Position numbers and translations under genes: made by a program
Shown here: positions 10,201 to 22,587 of the stretch, in pieces
Layout of the letters: each line of letters begins with the position of its first letter
Position numbering within the stretch: position 1 is the first letter of the stretch
The notes under the pieces: generated by a model
The model's database searches: none
What the model saw: only the letters and a program-made list of their open reading frames with translations
Told to the model about the DNA's origin: nothing
Assembly (NCBI RefSeq): GCF_030272615.1
Contig: NC_081415.1
Span: forward strand, 630,025,240 to 630,083,239
DNA from: Cryptomeria japonica
Taxonomy: Eukaryota > Streptophyta > Pinopsida > Cupressales > Cupressaceae
Direction of reading: 5' to 3'
DNA length: 58,000 bases

Positions 10201-10720
10201 TGATAAACTTATAAAGCACCGAGAGGGAGGGGGGTGAATCAGTAACACCAAAAATAATACTACTTTAAACACTTACCGGTAGATATACTTAACAAGTTTA
10301 CTAAACACTATGCATGCAATCCAAAATGATATTAAAGCATCCACAATAAGTAAAACATCCACCATAACACAAGTGTTTATACATGGAAAACCCAAATGGG
10401 AAAAACCAAGGTGAGATGGGACTCACAAGTTAACTATCTACAGTAATAGGTAACTGACCCATTAAGGTCTACAAAAGTGCTCTGCTAGGAGTGAATCTTG
10501 TTAAAGATCCCAAAGCTCTATTAGGAGCTATACCCTGTTAAAGGTAGTACCATGTTAGGAGTAACCTCGGTAGAGGATTTTTGAGTCTAAACTAATGGAT
10601 CACCTTGTTAAAGGATTTGTACAATGAAGCTTGTTAGAGCTTACCCGGTTAAGGGATTTGACTATTGTAGTGACTAGAAAATAATAGGTGGTTTGATCTA
10701 GAAGTAGCACAACTTGCTTG
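10201..10720 (-). repeat. TR-B 3' LTR, distal part
   Basis: It matches TR-B's 5' LTR from 51324 to about 51842 (e.g. TGATAAACTTATAAAGCACC against TGATAGACTAAAAAAGCATT, then a long closely matching stretch). It is cut at 10720 by the left end of the Tat insertion. It contains the reversed CCTGTTAAAGG motif array and a CCCAAATGGGAAAAACC block. Confidence 0.87.
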
Positions 10721-11088
10721 AATACTCAGAAACAAGCACATAAATTGCAAAGAAACCAAGGAACTACCAAATCACAAATGAGCAAATGAAAACCTAGAAT
10801 TCTCTACTTATAGCTCAAAATTAGGGTTTTAAGACACCTTGACACCCGTGGTCCCCGCCAGCTTCAAACAACTTGTACCCTACTCAAACGATATCAAAAT
10901 GACACGAAATTTCACACGCTTGCTCTTTAAACTGATATCGAAAACATGGTCTCAATTTTTGAATTTTTTGACCACCTTTTCCGAGGGGGCATATTTACAC
11001 TATACAACAATACCAAGGCATACTGGGGCAGAATTTTTCATTTTCTTTGAAACAATGTCGTTCCAACTTTGTCTCATAGAGGGGCAAA
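10721..11088 (+). repeat. Duplicate of Tat 3' internal region upstream of its left LTR
   Basis: This stretch appears identical to 26601-26968, the bases leading into the right LTR, including the PPT AGAGGGGCAAA. A single-copy element would not have internal sequence outside its 5' LTR. It indicates that the left LTR was the middle LTR of a tandem pair whose first unit was mostly deleted. The junction with TR-B shares the four bases AATA (10721-10724). Confidence 0.85.
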
Positions 11089-12235
11089 TGTAGACACCTA
11101 AAAATGTCTCATTGATCATGTACTAATTATTCCTCTAATTGATTAAATAATCTTTATTATTTAATTAAGTCAATTAAACTTATTCTTCTAAATTCTTCTA
11201 ATTTCATATTTCTTCATCATCTTATTAATTATTCTATTTTCCTATTCTTTCATCATTTAATCATTTTAACCATTTCCTAAATATTAATTAAATATTTATT
11301 ATTTAATTAATTATGGTTAATGCCTCAATTTAAATAATCTTTATTATTTAAATAAATTGCTAATTATTCAATTTCTATCTCTAATCATCTAATCATTCAA
11401 CCCTCTTCTAAATATTAATTAAATATTTATAATTTAATTAATTGTGATTTAATTCCTTTAAAATAAATAATCTTTATTATTTAATTAAATTCCATTTCTA
11501 CATAATTAAATAGTTTCTTTAAATTATTTAATTAGCTAATTAATTCTTCCATTTCCAAATCCTCAAATTCTAATTTCATTTAATTTCATATTCTTCTAAT
11601 TTCTTCCAAATTCAAATACATGTGCATGATTTCAAAAACCAAATTGAAAATCAAAGTCAAGTTCTAAATATATTCAAATGCTAAATTGAATTAATAAATT
11701 CAATTATTTGAATAATATCTCATGCAAAGATTAAATTAATAATCTAAATCTAAATGCAAGCACATGCTAAATTAATTAATTAAATCAATTAATTAATTAA
11801 ATCATTTATCTCTCCAACTTCTATTTCCATCTTTCAGTTAGCTTTTTCTAAATTAAGCTCTCTGTGTCATCCTCTTTATTTCCTCCAATCATTCGTTTTC
11901 TTCCTTCAGTTAACTCTTTCATCAATCAGTTGACTCAATTAATCTATTCAATCTATTGAGTTTCACTTCTACAATCAGCAGTTCAACTATCAACTTGCAT
12001 TTGAGCTCACTCGAGTTCACACCTCTTGATCATTCTATTCCACCTTTCAATCAATCTTCTCCAATTATCTATAAATTGAGCATCCAAACTCCATTTTCAA
12101 CAATCACGAACTTTGAATCTTTGTGTCACTTGCAGGTTACCAGCGCAATATCTAAGAGCCATCATACCACGAAGAGGAGAAGAGCAATGGAAGTTCTACA
12201 CAACCATGGAATAAGGGAGTTCTTTTTGTTCTACA
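11089..12235 (+). repeat. Tat left LTR (1,147 bp)
   Basis: Starts TGTAGACACCTAAAAATG after a PPT and ends TTCTACA before the PBS. It is highly AT-rich with repeated palindromic blocks such as TATTATTTAATTAA. Relative to the right LTR it lacks about 130 bp just before its end. Confidence 0.88.
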
Positions 12236-12252
12236 TAGTGCCGATGGGAGAA
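12236..12252 (+). other. Tat primer-binding site (degenerate Asp-tRNA type)
   Basis: TAGTGCCGATGGGAG starts right after the LTR. It matches the gypsy-type PBS beginning TGGCGCC if one G became A and one C became T, both explicable by deamination at CG/CHG sites. The stretch 12221-12241 recurs at 12283-12303, a ~62-bp local duplication of the LTR-PBS junction. Confidence 0.6.
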
Positions 12253-13091
12253 AGAAGGAAGGTGACAACGACATGCAAATTTTCTTTTTGTTCTACATAG
12301 TGCGGGGTATCTTTGATTGGGGATTTCATCACCCCACAAAGGTACTTTGAATTGGGATGCGTTGGGGATATCATCTCTCCCAACGTACTCTTGAGTGGGT
12401 TTTTCGAGCCGCTGTATAAATATATTGGTTAGGTGGCTAGAGTTTTGAGTGAATTCAATGTATGTGGGGGCCTTCCCTACACCGATAAGCTCAACTAAAG
12501 CCTTAAGTGGCTTGCTCTGAGAATCCATCATTGGATCAGGATCCCTCGAAACCTAATACTAAGAACCAAATTAGTTGCCAAAAATCCTACGTTCAGTGGT
12601 TCTGGGAGTGCAGATCGTACCCCATAGATACCCCTCATGTACCTTACATTATGAGACAAAAATCCCTTGGTGATAAGATCTTCGGATCTTTGGGGTAAGA
12701 GAGACTGACATGCTCAAGAAGTGTGTGTCGTGGAGTGGATCTAGTGCTGCCAAACTCTCTATATGTCCATCTTGTTTCGGTATTTTGCTGCGGGGGCCTC
12801 ACTGAATGGTGTCCAATATCCAGCCTAAGATTGTATTCCGCGCTTTTTTATGTATCATTGTGATAGACCAATATTGAGTCAATCCCTTGGGCTATTTCAA
12901 ACCCTATCCCACGTATCTCCAAATTTTTTGAGATTGTATGAAAATTGAGTCAGTCAGCTATACATACCTACCAACCATTATTCTTAGACTTGGAAAACTG
13001 CAAAACATTGTCCGACACATGAAGTTACCAAAAACAAAGTCCATTTTGAAACTGATTTTCAAAACTTCCTTACATACTTGTGACCATAGGT
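12253..13091 (+). other. Tat untranslated leader, first part
   Basis: I see no credible ORF in this stretch; short ORFs on either strand do not match a family. It contains the second copy of the LTR-PBS junction (12283-12303) and ordinary AT-rich sequence. Long leaders before gag are usual in the Tat lineage. Confidence 0.5.
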
Positions 13092-13262
13092 AGTCCCATT
13101 TATGTCCTCATTATCATCCATAGTCTTTTGCATTGTCCCATTTACATCCTCATTATCATCCATAGTCTTTTGTATAGTCCCATTTATGTCCTCATTATCG
13201 TCCATATTCTTTTGCATAGTCCCACTTACGTCCTCATTATCATCCTAAGTCTTTTGCATTAT
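13092..13262 (+). repeat. Minisatellite, about four copies of a 42-bp unit
   Basis: A unit containing GTCCTCATTATCATCC and AGTCTTTTGCAT repeats about four times with a few substitutions. Unit length is a multiple of three, so one frame stays open and encodes a repeating hydrophobic 14-mer, but nothing suggests this is translated. Confidence 0.8.
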
Positions 13263-13299
13263 CAACCATATTAGTTGCATACTCCACCATTTATCATAT

Positions 13300-13626
13300 A
13301 TGTCTAATTCTATTATCAGTTATAGGTTCATAGCATGTGCCTTCATGGGTCTCCCAGGTGATGGTTTGCTCCCCTTCGAGCAACCTAGTCTAGTTCCAAA
13401 TGGCGGTCAATGAGAAATCATTTATGGTCTAGCTAACTTAGTTTGGGATTTAAGACGAAGCACACCCCAATATATGGGAGTCATACACGAGATAGATATT
13501 GAGTCTAGGATTGCCCATATAATTGATAAAGAGATTAAGGCCAAACAACTTCGTCAACAAATGGAAAGACTTGCATTAGAGAAAGCTAGAAAAGCTAAAA
13601 AGGTCTCACATCAAAATCCTCAATAG
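13300..13626 (+). pseudogene. Small ORF upstream of Tat gag (possible ORF1)
   Basis: From an ATG at 13300 a frame of about 109 codons runs to TAG at 13624-13626 with one internal TGA near 13420, which fits an Arg CGA codon. The C-terminal half is a highly charged helix (KEIKAKQLRQQMERLALEKA). Some Tat elements (Ogre) carry an ORF of unknown function before gag. This could be a remnant of one, but I see no diagnostic motif. Confidence 0.4.
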
Positions 13627-13759
13627 AGAGTCTAGTATAGTATTGCATACCTCATATTTACGTCTACTGTCTAGTGTTAGGTCATCATCTTGCATAGAAC
13701 CATCAACATATAGGCAATTTTAGATGCCCGTCACAAGGTCCCAAAAATCAAAAGGAATA

Positions 13760-15688
13760 ATGGACCCGAACAACACACAGTCTATAAACCCTACTTGGAA
13801 CATGGACATGTCAACAGGTCAACACTCAGGTACACAAACAATGTCCACCATAAACTAATTACAACAACATCTGACAAAGGAAGAAATTGAGTCTACACAG
13901 CAAGACCTGCATGTCCTCATGATCCTAAATGCACTTATACATAGCGATAGGGACAAGTATCTTTCGTTGTTAATACAAAATGGGGAAAAATTACCTGAGG
14001 ATTTTGATGTCACAAAGATTTTACCACCAGGAAAAACTTTAGGTCAAGATAACAATCAAACACCACCCTTGATGCAAATACAAGCAACGACCTCCAATCT
14101 TCCTCAAAACATACCTCTCCCAACAAATGTCAATACAAATGCAAACTTTCAAACAAGTGTGGCATCTTCAGCGATCAATGCTAGTATACCACCATGGAGC
14201 ATACCGATAATGTCAAGTGTCTCAGCACCTATTCAAATGCAAGCAACAAGTGTAACCCAACCTCTAGTTTCCTATTCTATGGGATCCACATATGGTTATC
14301 AAAATGCAAATCTAGGTATTACCAATACAACAGGTACAACTCAACCAAACATGGGTTTACATATCGCCTATTTCATAGTACCTACCAGAACACACAATAC
14401 ACAAGGTTATAATCTTGGTACCTTCCAACAACCACCTAGTTATGCAGCCATGAATCCTTTTGTGGGACATACACGCACACAAGGTATACCTTTGACATCA
14501 ACAGATATTCTGTCACAACAAATACAGAATCTGCAACAACAGATGACAACCATGCAAACTAGTAACGATAAAAAGCGCTACACAATGCAGGACTTACGTC
14601 CTTATCCATTTGATCACACATTATACATGCCACCTTTCCCACAACATTTTGAAATGCCCAAATTTGATAGATATTGAGGGAAGGGTGATCCTAGAGATCA
14701 TATCAGAGAATTTTTTATGACATGTATAGAAGTTGCCTTAGAAGATACTTATCTAATGAGACTATTCCCTAAAAGTCTGGGAGGTCCAACTTTAGAGTGG
14801 TTTTCACATCTACCACCAACCATCACGTCATGGGGGGAATTAGCTGAACAATTTATTGCAAACTTCTCGCACAACATTGACACCCCGGTTACTTTGATGG
14901 ACTTATGTGCCGCTAAGCAATATGAGAATGAAACATTTGCATCCTTCATACAATGATGGAGGGCTCTCTACAGGAGATGCAAGACAATTATCCCAGAAAC
15001 AAAGCAACTGGATATGTTAACAGAAAATTTGATTCCTAAGATAAAATATATGATACAAATGTAGTGTCTAACCACATTTAAACAAATCACAAAAAAGGCT
15101 CTCAAATGTGAGAAGGGCTTGGTAGAACAAGGTCTTATTAAGTATGGCAACACCAACAATAATGACAAATCTAAGTTTTGGTTGAAAAAAAAAAATGTGA
15201 CCAATGATGGTATTGTAGACGCCAGAATGATAAACAAAACTGAACCCATTCTATCATTGGGAACGAGTCAGTCAACAAATCCACATACCAGGAATAACAC
15301 AACATCAACCAATGTAAATGTTATGCAAAATACAAACACAAGATACCCCAAGGTAAACACTCCAAGAAGAAATTACACACCTTTAGGAGAACCTATTGAG
15401 TCAATGCTCAAAAAGTTAATACAGACAAACATGATCACTCTACCTGAAGTAAGAGTATATGAACCTGGTCCTTTCAAACCCACATGGTTGAATGACAATG
15501 ATTTATGTGATTATCATAGGACTAAAGGTCACAAAATGACAAGTTGCTACAAATTGAAAAACTTGGTCCAAGATATGATAGACCAAGGGGACATCACAAT
15601 TGATACGGATAAGACCTCAACAAATACGAATCATACGATTTTTAAAGATCCTTTTGTTAAGCATGACAAGGGAAAAGCTACCACATAA
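13760..15688 (+). pseudogene. gag: Tat gag
   Basis: Start ATG at 13760 (MDPNNTQSINPTWN). The N-terminal third is Gln/Thr/Asn-rich and low complexity. A gypsy capsid-like domain follows at about 14640-15100 (LGGPTLEWFSHLPPTITSW, AEQFIANF). At about 15505 a His/Cys knuckle CDYHRTKGHKMTSC is followed by YKLKNLVQDMIDQG, an arrangement familiar from Tat Gag proteins. In-frame stops at 13856, 14675, 14954 and about 15062 mostly fit CGA or CAG codons changed by C-to-T. The frame then continues unchanged into pol as far as 20371. Confidence 0.85.
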
Positions 15689-16830
15689 GGTGCCCAAGAC
15701 AATACGGCTAACTACACGAAGGTCTCATACAACTACACTATTCATGCCATTAGCTCAGGAGATACAACAAACAATGATTCACAAGAAACACCTGATCAAG
15801 AGGACCAATATGAAGAAACTCATAAAGATGACAACCAAATTTGCATGATATCTGAAGCACCAAACTACGATGATGATACGAATCTTTGTCTCAGAGACTG
15901 GGGGCAGGATCAACCATCTCACTTAGATTGGTTTGAAGATGAACTCATTGAACATATTATGGATGTCAAACATACACATTGGGACTATGAAGAGGGATTT
16001 AACATAAATCTAGATAAAACAACCTATGATACAAATGATACAATTGCTACAATCACAATTACTCCCAGAGACAGAGACTGTGCAGTGGTTACTTGCAGGT
16101 CAAAGGTAACCTTACAAGGGATACCACAAAATCAACCACCAGCAATAGGGACTTACAATGTAGTTGAGTAACTTAAGAAAACTCCGGCACAAATATCATT
16201 ATTTGAACTACTGTGTATCTCACCCAATCATAGAGCTATACTGGACAAAGCACTTCAAGATTCAGTAGTGGACAGAGATATAGATGAATGTGCCTTCCAG
16301 TCTATGGTAGGAAATCTGACACAAGGTACACATATTGCATTTACAGAACAAGATATTCCTAGTGATAAATTGCTTCATAATGACCCACTACATCTAGAAG
16401 CTTACATTCACAAGTAAAGAATCAAAAGAGTACTTATAGATGGGGGAGCCAGTATGAACATTTGTACTTTAAAGCTGGTCAAAGCACTGGGATATTCTGA
16501 ACTTCACATTGATTCTTCCAAAAGGATAAACATCAAGGCTTATGATGATGAAGAACGTCCATCTAAAGGCATTGTAACATTACCTGTACAAGTAGGACCA
16601 ATAACGACAGAGATCGCTTTTTAAGTCTTGGATAGAGAGTTGGGATATAACATGTTATTGGGCCGTCCATGGATTCACACCATGCAAGCAGTACCATCCA
16701 CATTTCATTAGTGTGTCAAATTCCCATACAATGGTATTGAAATCACCATAAAGGGTGATCCAAATCCATTCCAACATTGTAATTATCTAAAAGACAGTGT
16801 TGATAATCAGGTACCTATCAATTAGGTTGC
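15689..16830 (+). pseudogene. pol: Tat aspartic protease region
   Basis: The region is in frame with gag. An acidic linker (DWGQDQPSHLDWFEDELIE) precedes the protease, whose active-site block is RVLIDGGASMNI at about 16435, the D-G-G form seen in Tat proteases. Further on LGYNMLLGRPWIH is the conserved G-R-P-W block near the end of the domain. Stops occur at 16169-16171, about 16418, 16622 and 16709. Confidence 0.8.
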
Positions 16831-17881
16831 ACCTCTCACTACACAGTTGGAAACATTAAATATCACATAAACACAAAAAGATATTCCTATGACATCCTCC
16901 TTACAAATAAAGGATATGGGTTGTATAGAGTACTCTATTGTAAATACTTTAAATGGGAAACAGTTGTCTTTTTCTCCTAAGTCCTTTGGGAAACCTCACA
17001 CTACAGTACAAAAGAAAGACGAAGGAAAAGAAATTGTCAGATACTCAAACTCATGCTCTTTCATTAGATGGGGAGACTTAGAGGAAGAATCCTTGAACAA
17101 AGATGTTAACCATTGGATATATAGAGAAGAAGATCATATGACAGCACCCATAATACACATAGATCAGTATGGCAATAGATTCAAAATACTCCAAAGACAT
17201 GGATATGATGGTACCACAGGCCTTGGGTTACAAAAACAAGGAAGACTAGAACGTGTTGTTCCTAATGATAATCTAGGAAATCAAGGATTAGGATACAAGC
17301 ATGTACAACATATCACACAAGCCAGACATCGTACCCTTCATATACTAAATCGACCAAGCAAACCATCAGATTACATATCACAAAGGAATTTGTCCACATA
17401 GGCTCTTCCATCTTCATCTCAAACAAGCAATCAGGTACCTACATCACCAAATGCAGAATCAGATGGGGAAGACATGAGACAACTCTTACAAGAACCTACT
17501 GTGGAGTTACAAAATGATGCAGTTATTGACACAACAGTACAGGCTAATGTGGCAATAGATGCAAGATTACCACCACCACCTAAATCCCACCCATGGTTAT
17601 TGTCACTACTTCTACCATGAGAAGCAACTCAAGCTCAACCTAACAAAACAGATGAAGAAAGATTGCAAAGGCTTATACCTAGCTTAAGAAGGGTCACTAA
17701 TGCACAAAGAAGACCAGACAATCTACAATATAATTAGGGATAGGAACAAGAAGAAATAAGTGATGATATCTCATATGATGAAACATATATTGACAGTGAG
17801 ATAGATTCTCATGACTACAAATTCTTATCACTCCATGATTCTACCCCACCAGAAAGTATAATATCAAACAATCAAGTCTTC
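16831..17881 (+). pseudogene. pol: Tat protease-RT spacer with G-patch-like segment
   Basis: The frame remains that of gag-pol. At about 17195-17300 the segment HGYDGTTGLGLQKQGRLE followed by NQGLGYK has the spaced glycines and hydrophobics of a G-patch, a nucleic-acid-binding motif often found beside retroelement proteases. Stops at 17399-17401 and several more up to 17881 interrupt a low-complexity linker. Confidence 0.6.
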
Positions 17882-19640
17882 ATGTTATCAGACTCTACTA
17901 CAGAAGGGAATATTGATTTACCCCTAGTACATTCACACTTGATTGATTGGGGGCAAGAAGGAAAACCAATGCTGGATTCATTTGAAAATGAAGAAGCAAT
18001 TTTAGAATTTCTAGGAGTCAGAGAGGGATTTCTGCAAGGTGACCAGAAAGCAGGGTTTGCTATAGACCTAAATAGAATGGCATACTTTGGAGGAGAAAGT
18101 ACTTCTCAAATAGAAGATAAGGATCAAACTACCCATAATGACTTGGGTAATCTTCCTATGGAAAGAGAAAGTTCAGCATTACTTACAGAGGAAACAGAAG
18201 AAGTAAATATATTAGAAGGGGAAGTTATACATAACATCCATCTGGCAAAATCACTGAGCAAAGAAGAAAAAGATAGATTCATTCATTTTTTGAAACAAAG
18301 ACCTATCAACTTTTCTTGGTCCTACTCAGACATGTCGGGCTTAGATTTTGAATTAGTGTTGCATCACTTACCATTGATACCAGGAGTTAAACCTTACAAG
18401 CAAAAATTGAGAAAAATGCATCCAAGTATCGTATTACTCATTAAAATAGAATTACAAAAGTTGTTGGATGTAGGTTTTATCAAATCTATTGACTACACGG
18501 AATGGATATCAAACCTGGTACTTGTGACTAATCCCACAGGAGGCATCAGAATCTATACTGATTTTTGAGATCTAAATAAAGCTTGCCCTAAGGATGACTT
18601 CCCGCTACCCAATATCGACATGATAGTTGACCTAACAGCTGGAAATGAGATGCTATCCTTAATGGATGGTTTTTCAAGATACAATCAGATTAAAATTGCA
18701 CTAGAAGATCAACATAAAATGACCTTTACATGCCCATGGGGAATGTACTATTGGAATGTGATGCCATTTGGTCTTAAAAATGCCAGAGCAACATACCAAA
18801 GAGCCATGACAACATTATTTCATGACATGATCCATAACATAATGGAAGATTACGTGGATGAAATATTGGCTAAATCACAAACCAGAGAAAGTCACCTTGC
18901 AGTTCTTACACAGATATTTGATTGGTTGGAATAGTATAATGTCAGATTAAATCTGAAGAAATGTGTGTTTGGCATAACAGCAGGCAAACTATTAGGGTTT
19001 ATAGTATCAAACAGAGGAATTGAAATAGACCCTGCCAAGGTCAAGGCAATCATTGATATGCAACCTCCATCAACACTTAAACATCTCAGAGGGTTACAAG
19101 GAAGATTGCAATCCATAAGGAGATTCATAGCACAGTTGACAGATAAGTGTCACCCATTCCAGCATTTACTCAGGAAAGGAGTTACTCTTAAATGGATAGA
19201 ACAATGCCAGGAAGCTTTCCAAGCTCTAAAATATTATCTTTTGAACACACCAGTGTTAATATATCCCACTCCAATACAACCTCTATTGTTATACATATCA
19301 GCAACGAACTCAGCTCTGGGAGCTCTATTGGCACAACATGACAAAAATGGAAAAGAAAGAGCCATTTATTATATAAGTAGGACTCTGATCGGCTATGAGA
19401 TTAATTATACCCCCATAGAGAGAGCATGCTTAGCAGTAATGTTTGCATCCCAAAAGCTCAGACACTACATGTTGAGTCATAAGGTACAACTCATTGCATA
19501 GTTTGACCCACTCAAATACCTATTGAGCAGAGCAACATTGACCGGGCGATTGGCTAAGTGGGTTATGATCTCGAGTGAGTTTGATATAGAATACATAGAT
19601 AGAAAAGCTATCAAAGGACAAATCATTGCAGATCAATTAG
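17882..19640 (+). pseudogene. pol: Tat reverse transcriptase and first RNase H
   Basis: RT blocks in order: HHLPLIPGVKPYKQKLRK, LQKLLDVGFIKSIDYTEW, DLNKACPKDDFPLPNID (preceded by a TGA where Arg is usual), LSLMDGFSRYNQI, TFTCPWGMYYWNVMPFGLKN. The active site is DYVDEIL at about 18860, so the second Asp of YVDD is Glu, probably inactivating. The connection and gypsy RNase H follow (LKKCVFGITAGKLLGFIVS, YISATNSALGALLAQ, SRTLIGYEINYTPIERACLA). Stops are at 18566-18568, 18932-18934 and 19499-19501. Confidence 0.88.
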
Positions 19641-20371
19641 CAGAGGCTCCTATACAAGATAGTCACCCATTGCTGATAGACTTTCTAGACGAATCCATGT
19701 TTACACTAACTGCCTCAGTAATGTGGAAGTTATACTTTGATGGGTCATATATAAATCCCAGATCTGGAGCAGGTATTCTCTTCATTACTCCTCAAAGGGA
19801 TGTTATACCTAAGTCATTTAGGATCAATTTCCCATGCACCAACAATATGGCAGAATATGAATCTCTCCTCACAGGGATTCGTACAGCTATGCAATGGAAA
19901 ATACAAGAGTTATAGGTCTATGGTGATTCGCAGTTGATTGTAAACCAGGTCAATGATGATTCCAATATGAAGGATGACAAACTCATGCCTTATAAGAAGT
20001 TGGTCAAAGATTACAAGGATCACTTTAGAAAAATTACCTTCGAACAAATCCCCAGAGTACAAAACAAGGCAACAGATGCAATGGCAACCATAGGATCTCT
20101 TCTGAATATGCCTGCTAACAAAACTCAGTTTGAGTTCATCATAGAAAAGTTAATGCTACCTACATATGAAACCCCCCTATCAAAATATGTATGTGCAATT
20201 ATGGGTCCAGAATCACCTTGGTACAATGAAATATATACATATTTGCATACCCAATACATGTCACTAGATCTATCCAGAAACCAAAAGAAGACCTTTATTC
20301 GTCAGGCATCTAGATACACCATTATAGCTAATACTCTGTATAGAAAGGGTTTTGATGGAACTCTTCTCTGA
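19641..20371 (+). pseudogene. pol: Tat second (archaeal-type) RNase H
   Basis: After the gypsy RNase H the same frame encodes a second RNase H fold: LYFDGSYINPRSGAGI (first Asp), NNMAEYESLLTGI (Glu), VYGDSQLIVNQV (Asp) and NKATDAMATIG (last Asp). All four D-E-D-D residues are in place, although a TAG at 19913-19915 cuts it. Dual RNase H domains are known from the Tat lineage, and this is the main reason for the lineage call. Confidence 0.85.
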
Positions 20372-21474
20372 TATCTGGATGAGAATGAAGCACACCTTGC
20401 TTTAAAAGAAGTCCATGATGGAATCTGTGGGGCTCACCAAAGCGGTCCACCATTGTCAAAGAAACTACTGAGAATAGGGTATTACTGGCCAACCATGGAA
20501 AAAGATGCTTACAAATATGTGCAGAAGTGTAACAATGCCAAATGCATGGAGACCTTATTCATGCACCAGCACAAGATATTCAACCCATCACATCACCGTG
20601 GCCATTTTCATAATGGGGATTATATCTAGTAGGTAAAATCAACCCTACTTCTTCCAACGGGCACAAGTTTATCTTGACAGCCACTGAATACTTTACCAAA
20701 TGGGTTGAGGTGATTCCTTTAACATACACCACTAGAAAGAAGATAGAAAAATTCATTCTCAACTACATTATATGTAGATACGGAGTTCCAATGTGCTTTG
20801 TTACAGATAACGGGCATCCATTTAAAAACCAAGAAGTGAAAGAGTTGTCTGACAAATTTCACATACAACAGAGATTTGCCATGCCATATTATCCACAAAG
20901 TAATGGACAAGAAGAGGCTACAAATAAAACAATATTGAAAATTCTTAAGAAGGTAGTCACTGACACAGGATGGGACTGGCATCTCCAGTTAAATCCTGCT
21001 CTCTGGCCTTACAGAATAGGAGTGCGCACACCTACAAGAGCATCACCATATTCCCTGGTCTATGGTACAGAAGTAATACTCCCCATTGAAATAGAAATAC
21101 CATCTCTAAGAGTATCCTTACAGAACATTATATCAGAAGAAGACTACAAGGTAGCAAGGTTGCAAGAACTAGAGACCCTTGATGAAAAACGACAAACAAC
21201 ATTCAATCATTTATAAGGATATCAAAATAGACTGAGATGAAGTTAAAATAAAAGGGTCCGCCCATGAACCTTTCAAGTGGGAGATCTAGTACTTAAAGAG
21301 AATCAAAGGAACTTAGCAGAACGAGAAAGGCCAGGGAAATTCGAACCTAATTGGCTAGGTCCTTTCACTATAACAAGGGTCATAGGCAATGGAGCCTATC
21401 ATTTGGCTACCATGGAGGGAGATCCAATCTCTGACCCTATGAACAATATGCACCTTAAGAAATTTTATACCTAA
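20372..21474 (+). pseudogene. pol: Tat integrase
   Basis: The zinc-binding region is present (KEVHDGICGAHQSG, RIGYYWPTMEKDAYKYVQKC). A one-base loss near 20534 in the second Cys pair shifts the frame relative to RT. In the core the first catalytic Asp has become Tyr (WGLYLVG, 20614-20634). The second Asp (FVTDNGHPF) and the Glu region (SNGQEEATNK) remain. The C-terminal domain is typical of gypsy integrases (GDLVLKENQ, FEPNWLGPFTITRVIGNGAY) and ends at TAA 21472-21474. Confidence 0.86.
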
Positions 21475-22587
21475 GGGCTATGTAGTTTCGGTTTTACTTT
21501 CCGCATTTCATTTAAAACACTGCATTACATGTAGTTTCCTTTTTAGATGCATCGCATTCTTAAAGTTTTTCATTCTCATATAGAAGCATCAATAAAACAA
21601 GGCAACTATTCAAGTTTATCATTCATTTGCATCCTAAGGAAAACAAGGGCCATTTCCTTTCTTAGATATTCGGACATGAAGTCTTTGAGGTTCTAAAGTC
21701 ATTCATTCTCAACATTACCCTATGACGACGCTTTACTTATGGTTGGGTAGAAATTTCACTATTTGAGACTTGTTAACCTACAATCTATCAATTGCTATAT
21801 CTCACACCTTAACAAGATCTCTAATTCATTCTAGACACCTAGTTGATCATATGACTAGTGAAAAATCTGAAATTCTACTTCAGCGCCGCTGTAATTGTCA
21901 CACCCAAGTAGGTTTCATTTCTTACAAGTCAAGGCAAGAAAATTAAAAAAAAAAGAGCTATGCCAAATATCCATCTAAAGGAAAAAATAGCAATGATATA
22001 TAACTGAAATATCATGTATACAAATGCGATAAAAAAGCTTGACTATGAGAACATGCAAGTAACTCCATCAGGGCTATGAACGCCTACTAGCAATGGAGCA
22101 ATATTTGAGAAATTGCACTCTATAACCTCGTCGAAGCTCTCAAGGCTTGCTGGCAGCGAGGCTCTATTCAGGATGCTTTTGAAGTTAGAATAATACATGT
22201 AGCTAGTCGTATAGGATGCTAAGGCTCTTTATGAACACAAGAGCGGGAATTAACTCATCTGCACACACATGGGCAAAAGAAGATCAAAGTTTCAAGAACC
22301 AATGGGGAATTTTTCTGCGTCTCCATTTGTAAATCCTAATCACTAAGTGTGTTGAGATGAATGTTCTAAAGAGCCTTAGAGATCAATTGACCGCTTATCT
22401 ATGAAATGTTTTGAACCTTCATTTTCAATTAGTGTATTACAAATGCTAAATACAAAGACATTCAACCTTGTTTGAATAGGAAGTGCATCTTCATCCTACA
22501 TATTGCATTCATATAGGTCATGTCAAAAATTCTTTGTCTCCACACGCATTCTGCAAATCATCATGTCATATAGGTCTGCACACTTGG

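Noticed and set aside
10839-11093. 84-codon ORF present identically at 10839-11093 and 26719-26973
   Set aside because: The identity comes from duplicated Tat 3' internal sequence ending at the PPT; no domain and no start context, so not called a gene.
12196-12531. 111-codon ORF on - in the Tat leader
   Set aside because: No family match, overlaps the LTR-PBS junction, and composition is like its surroundings; treated as chance.
13080-13274. CRISPR-like regular repeats
   Set aside because: Units are contiguous with no spacers; plain minisatellite in plant DNA.
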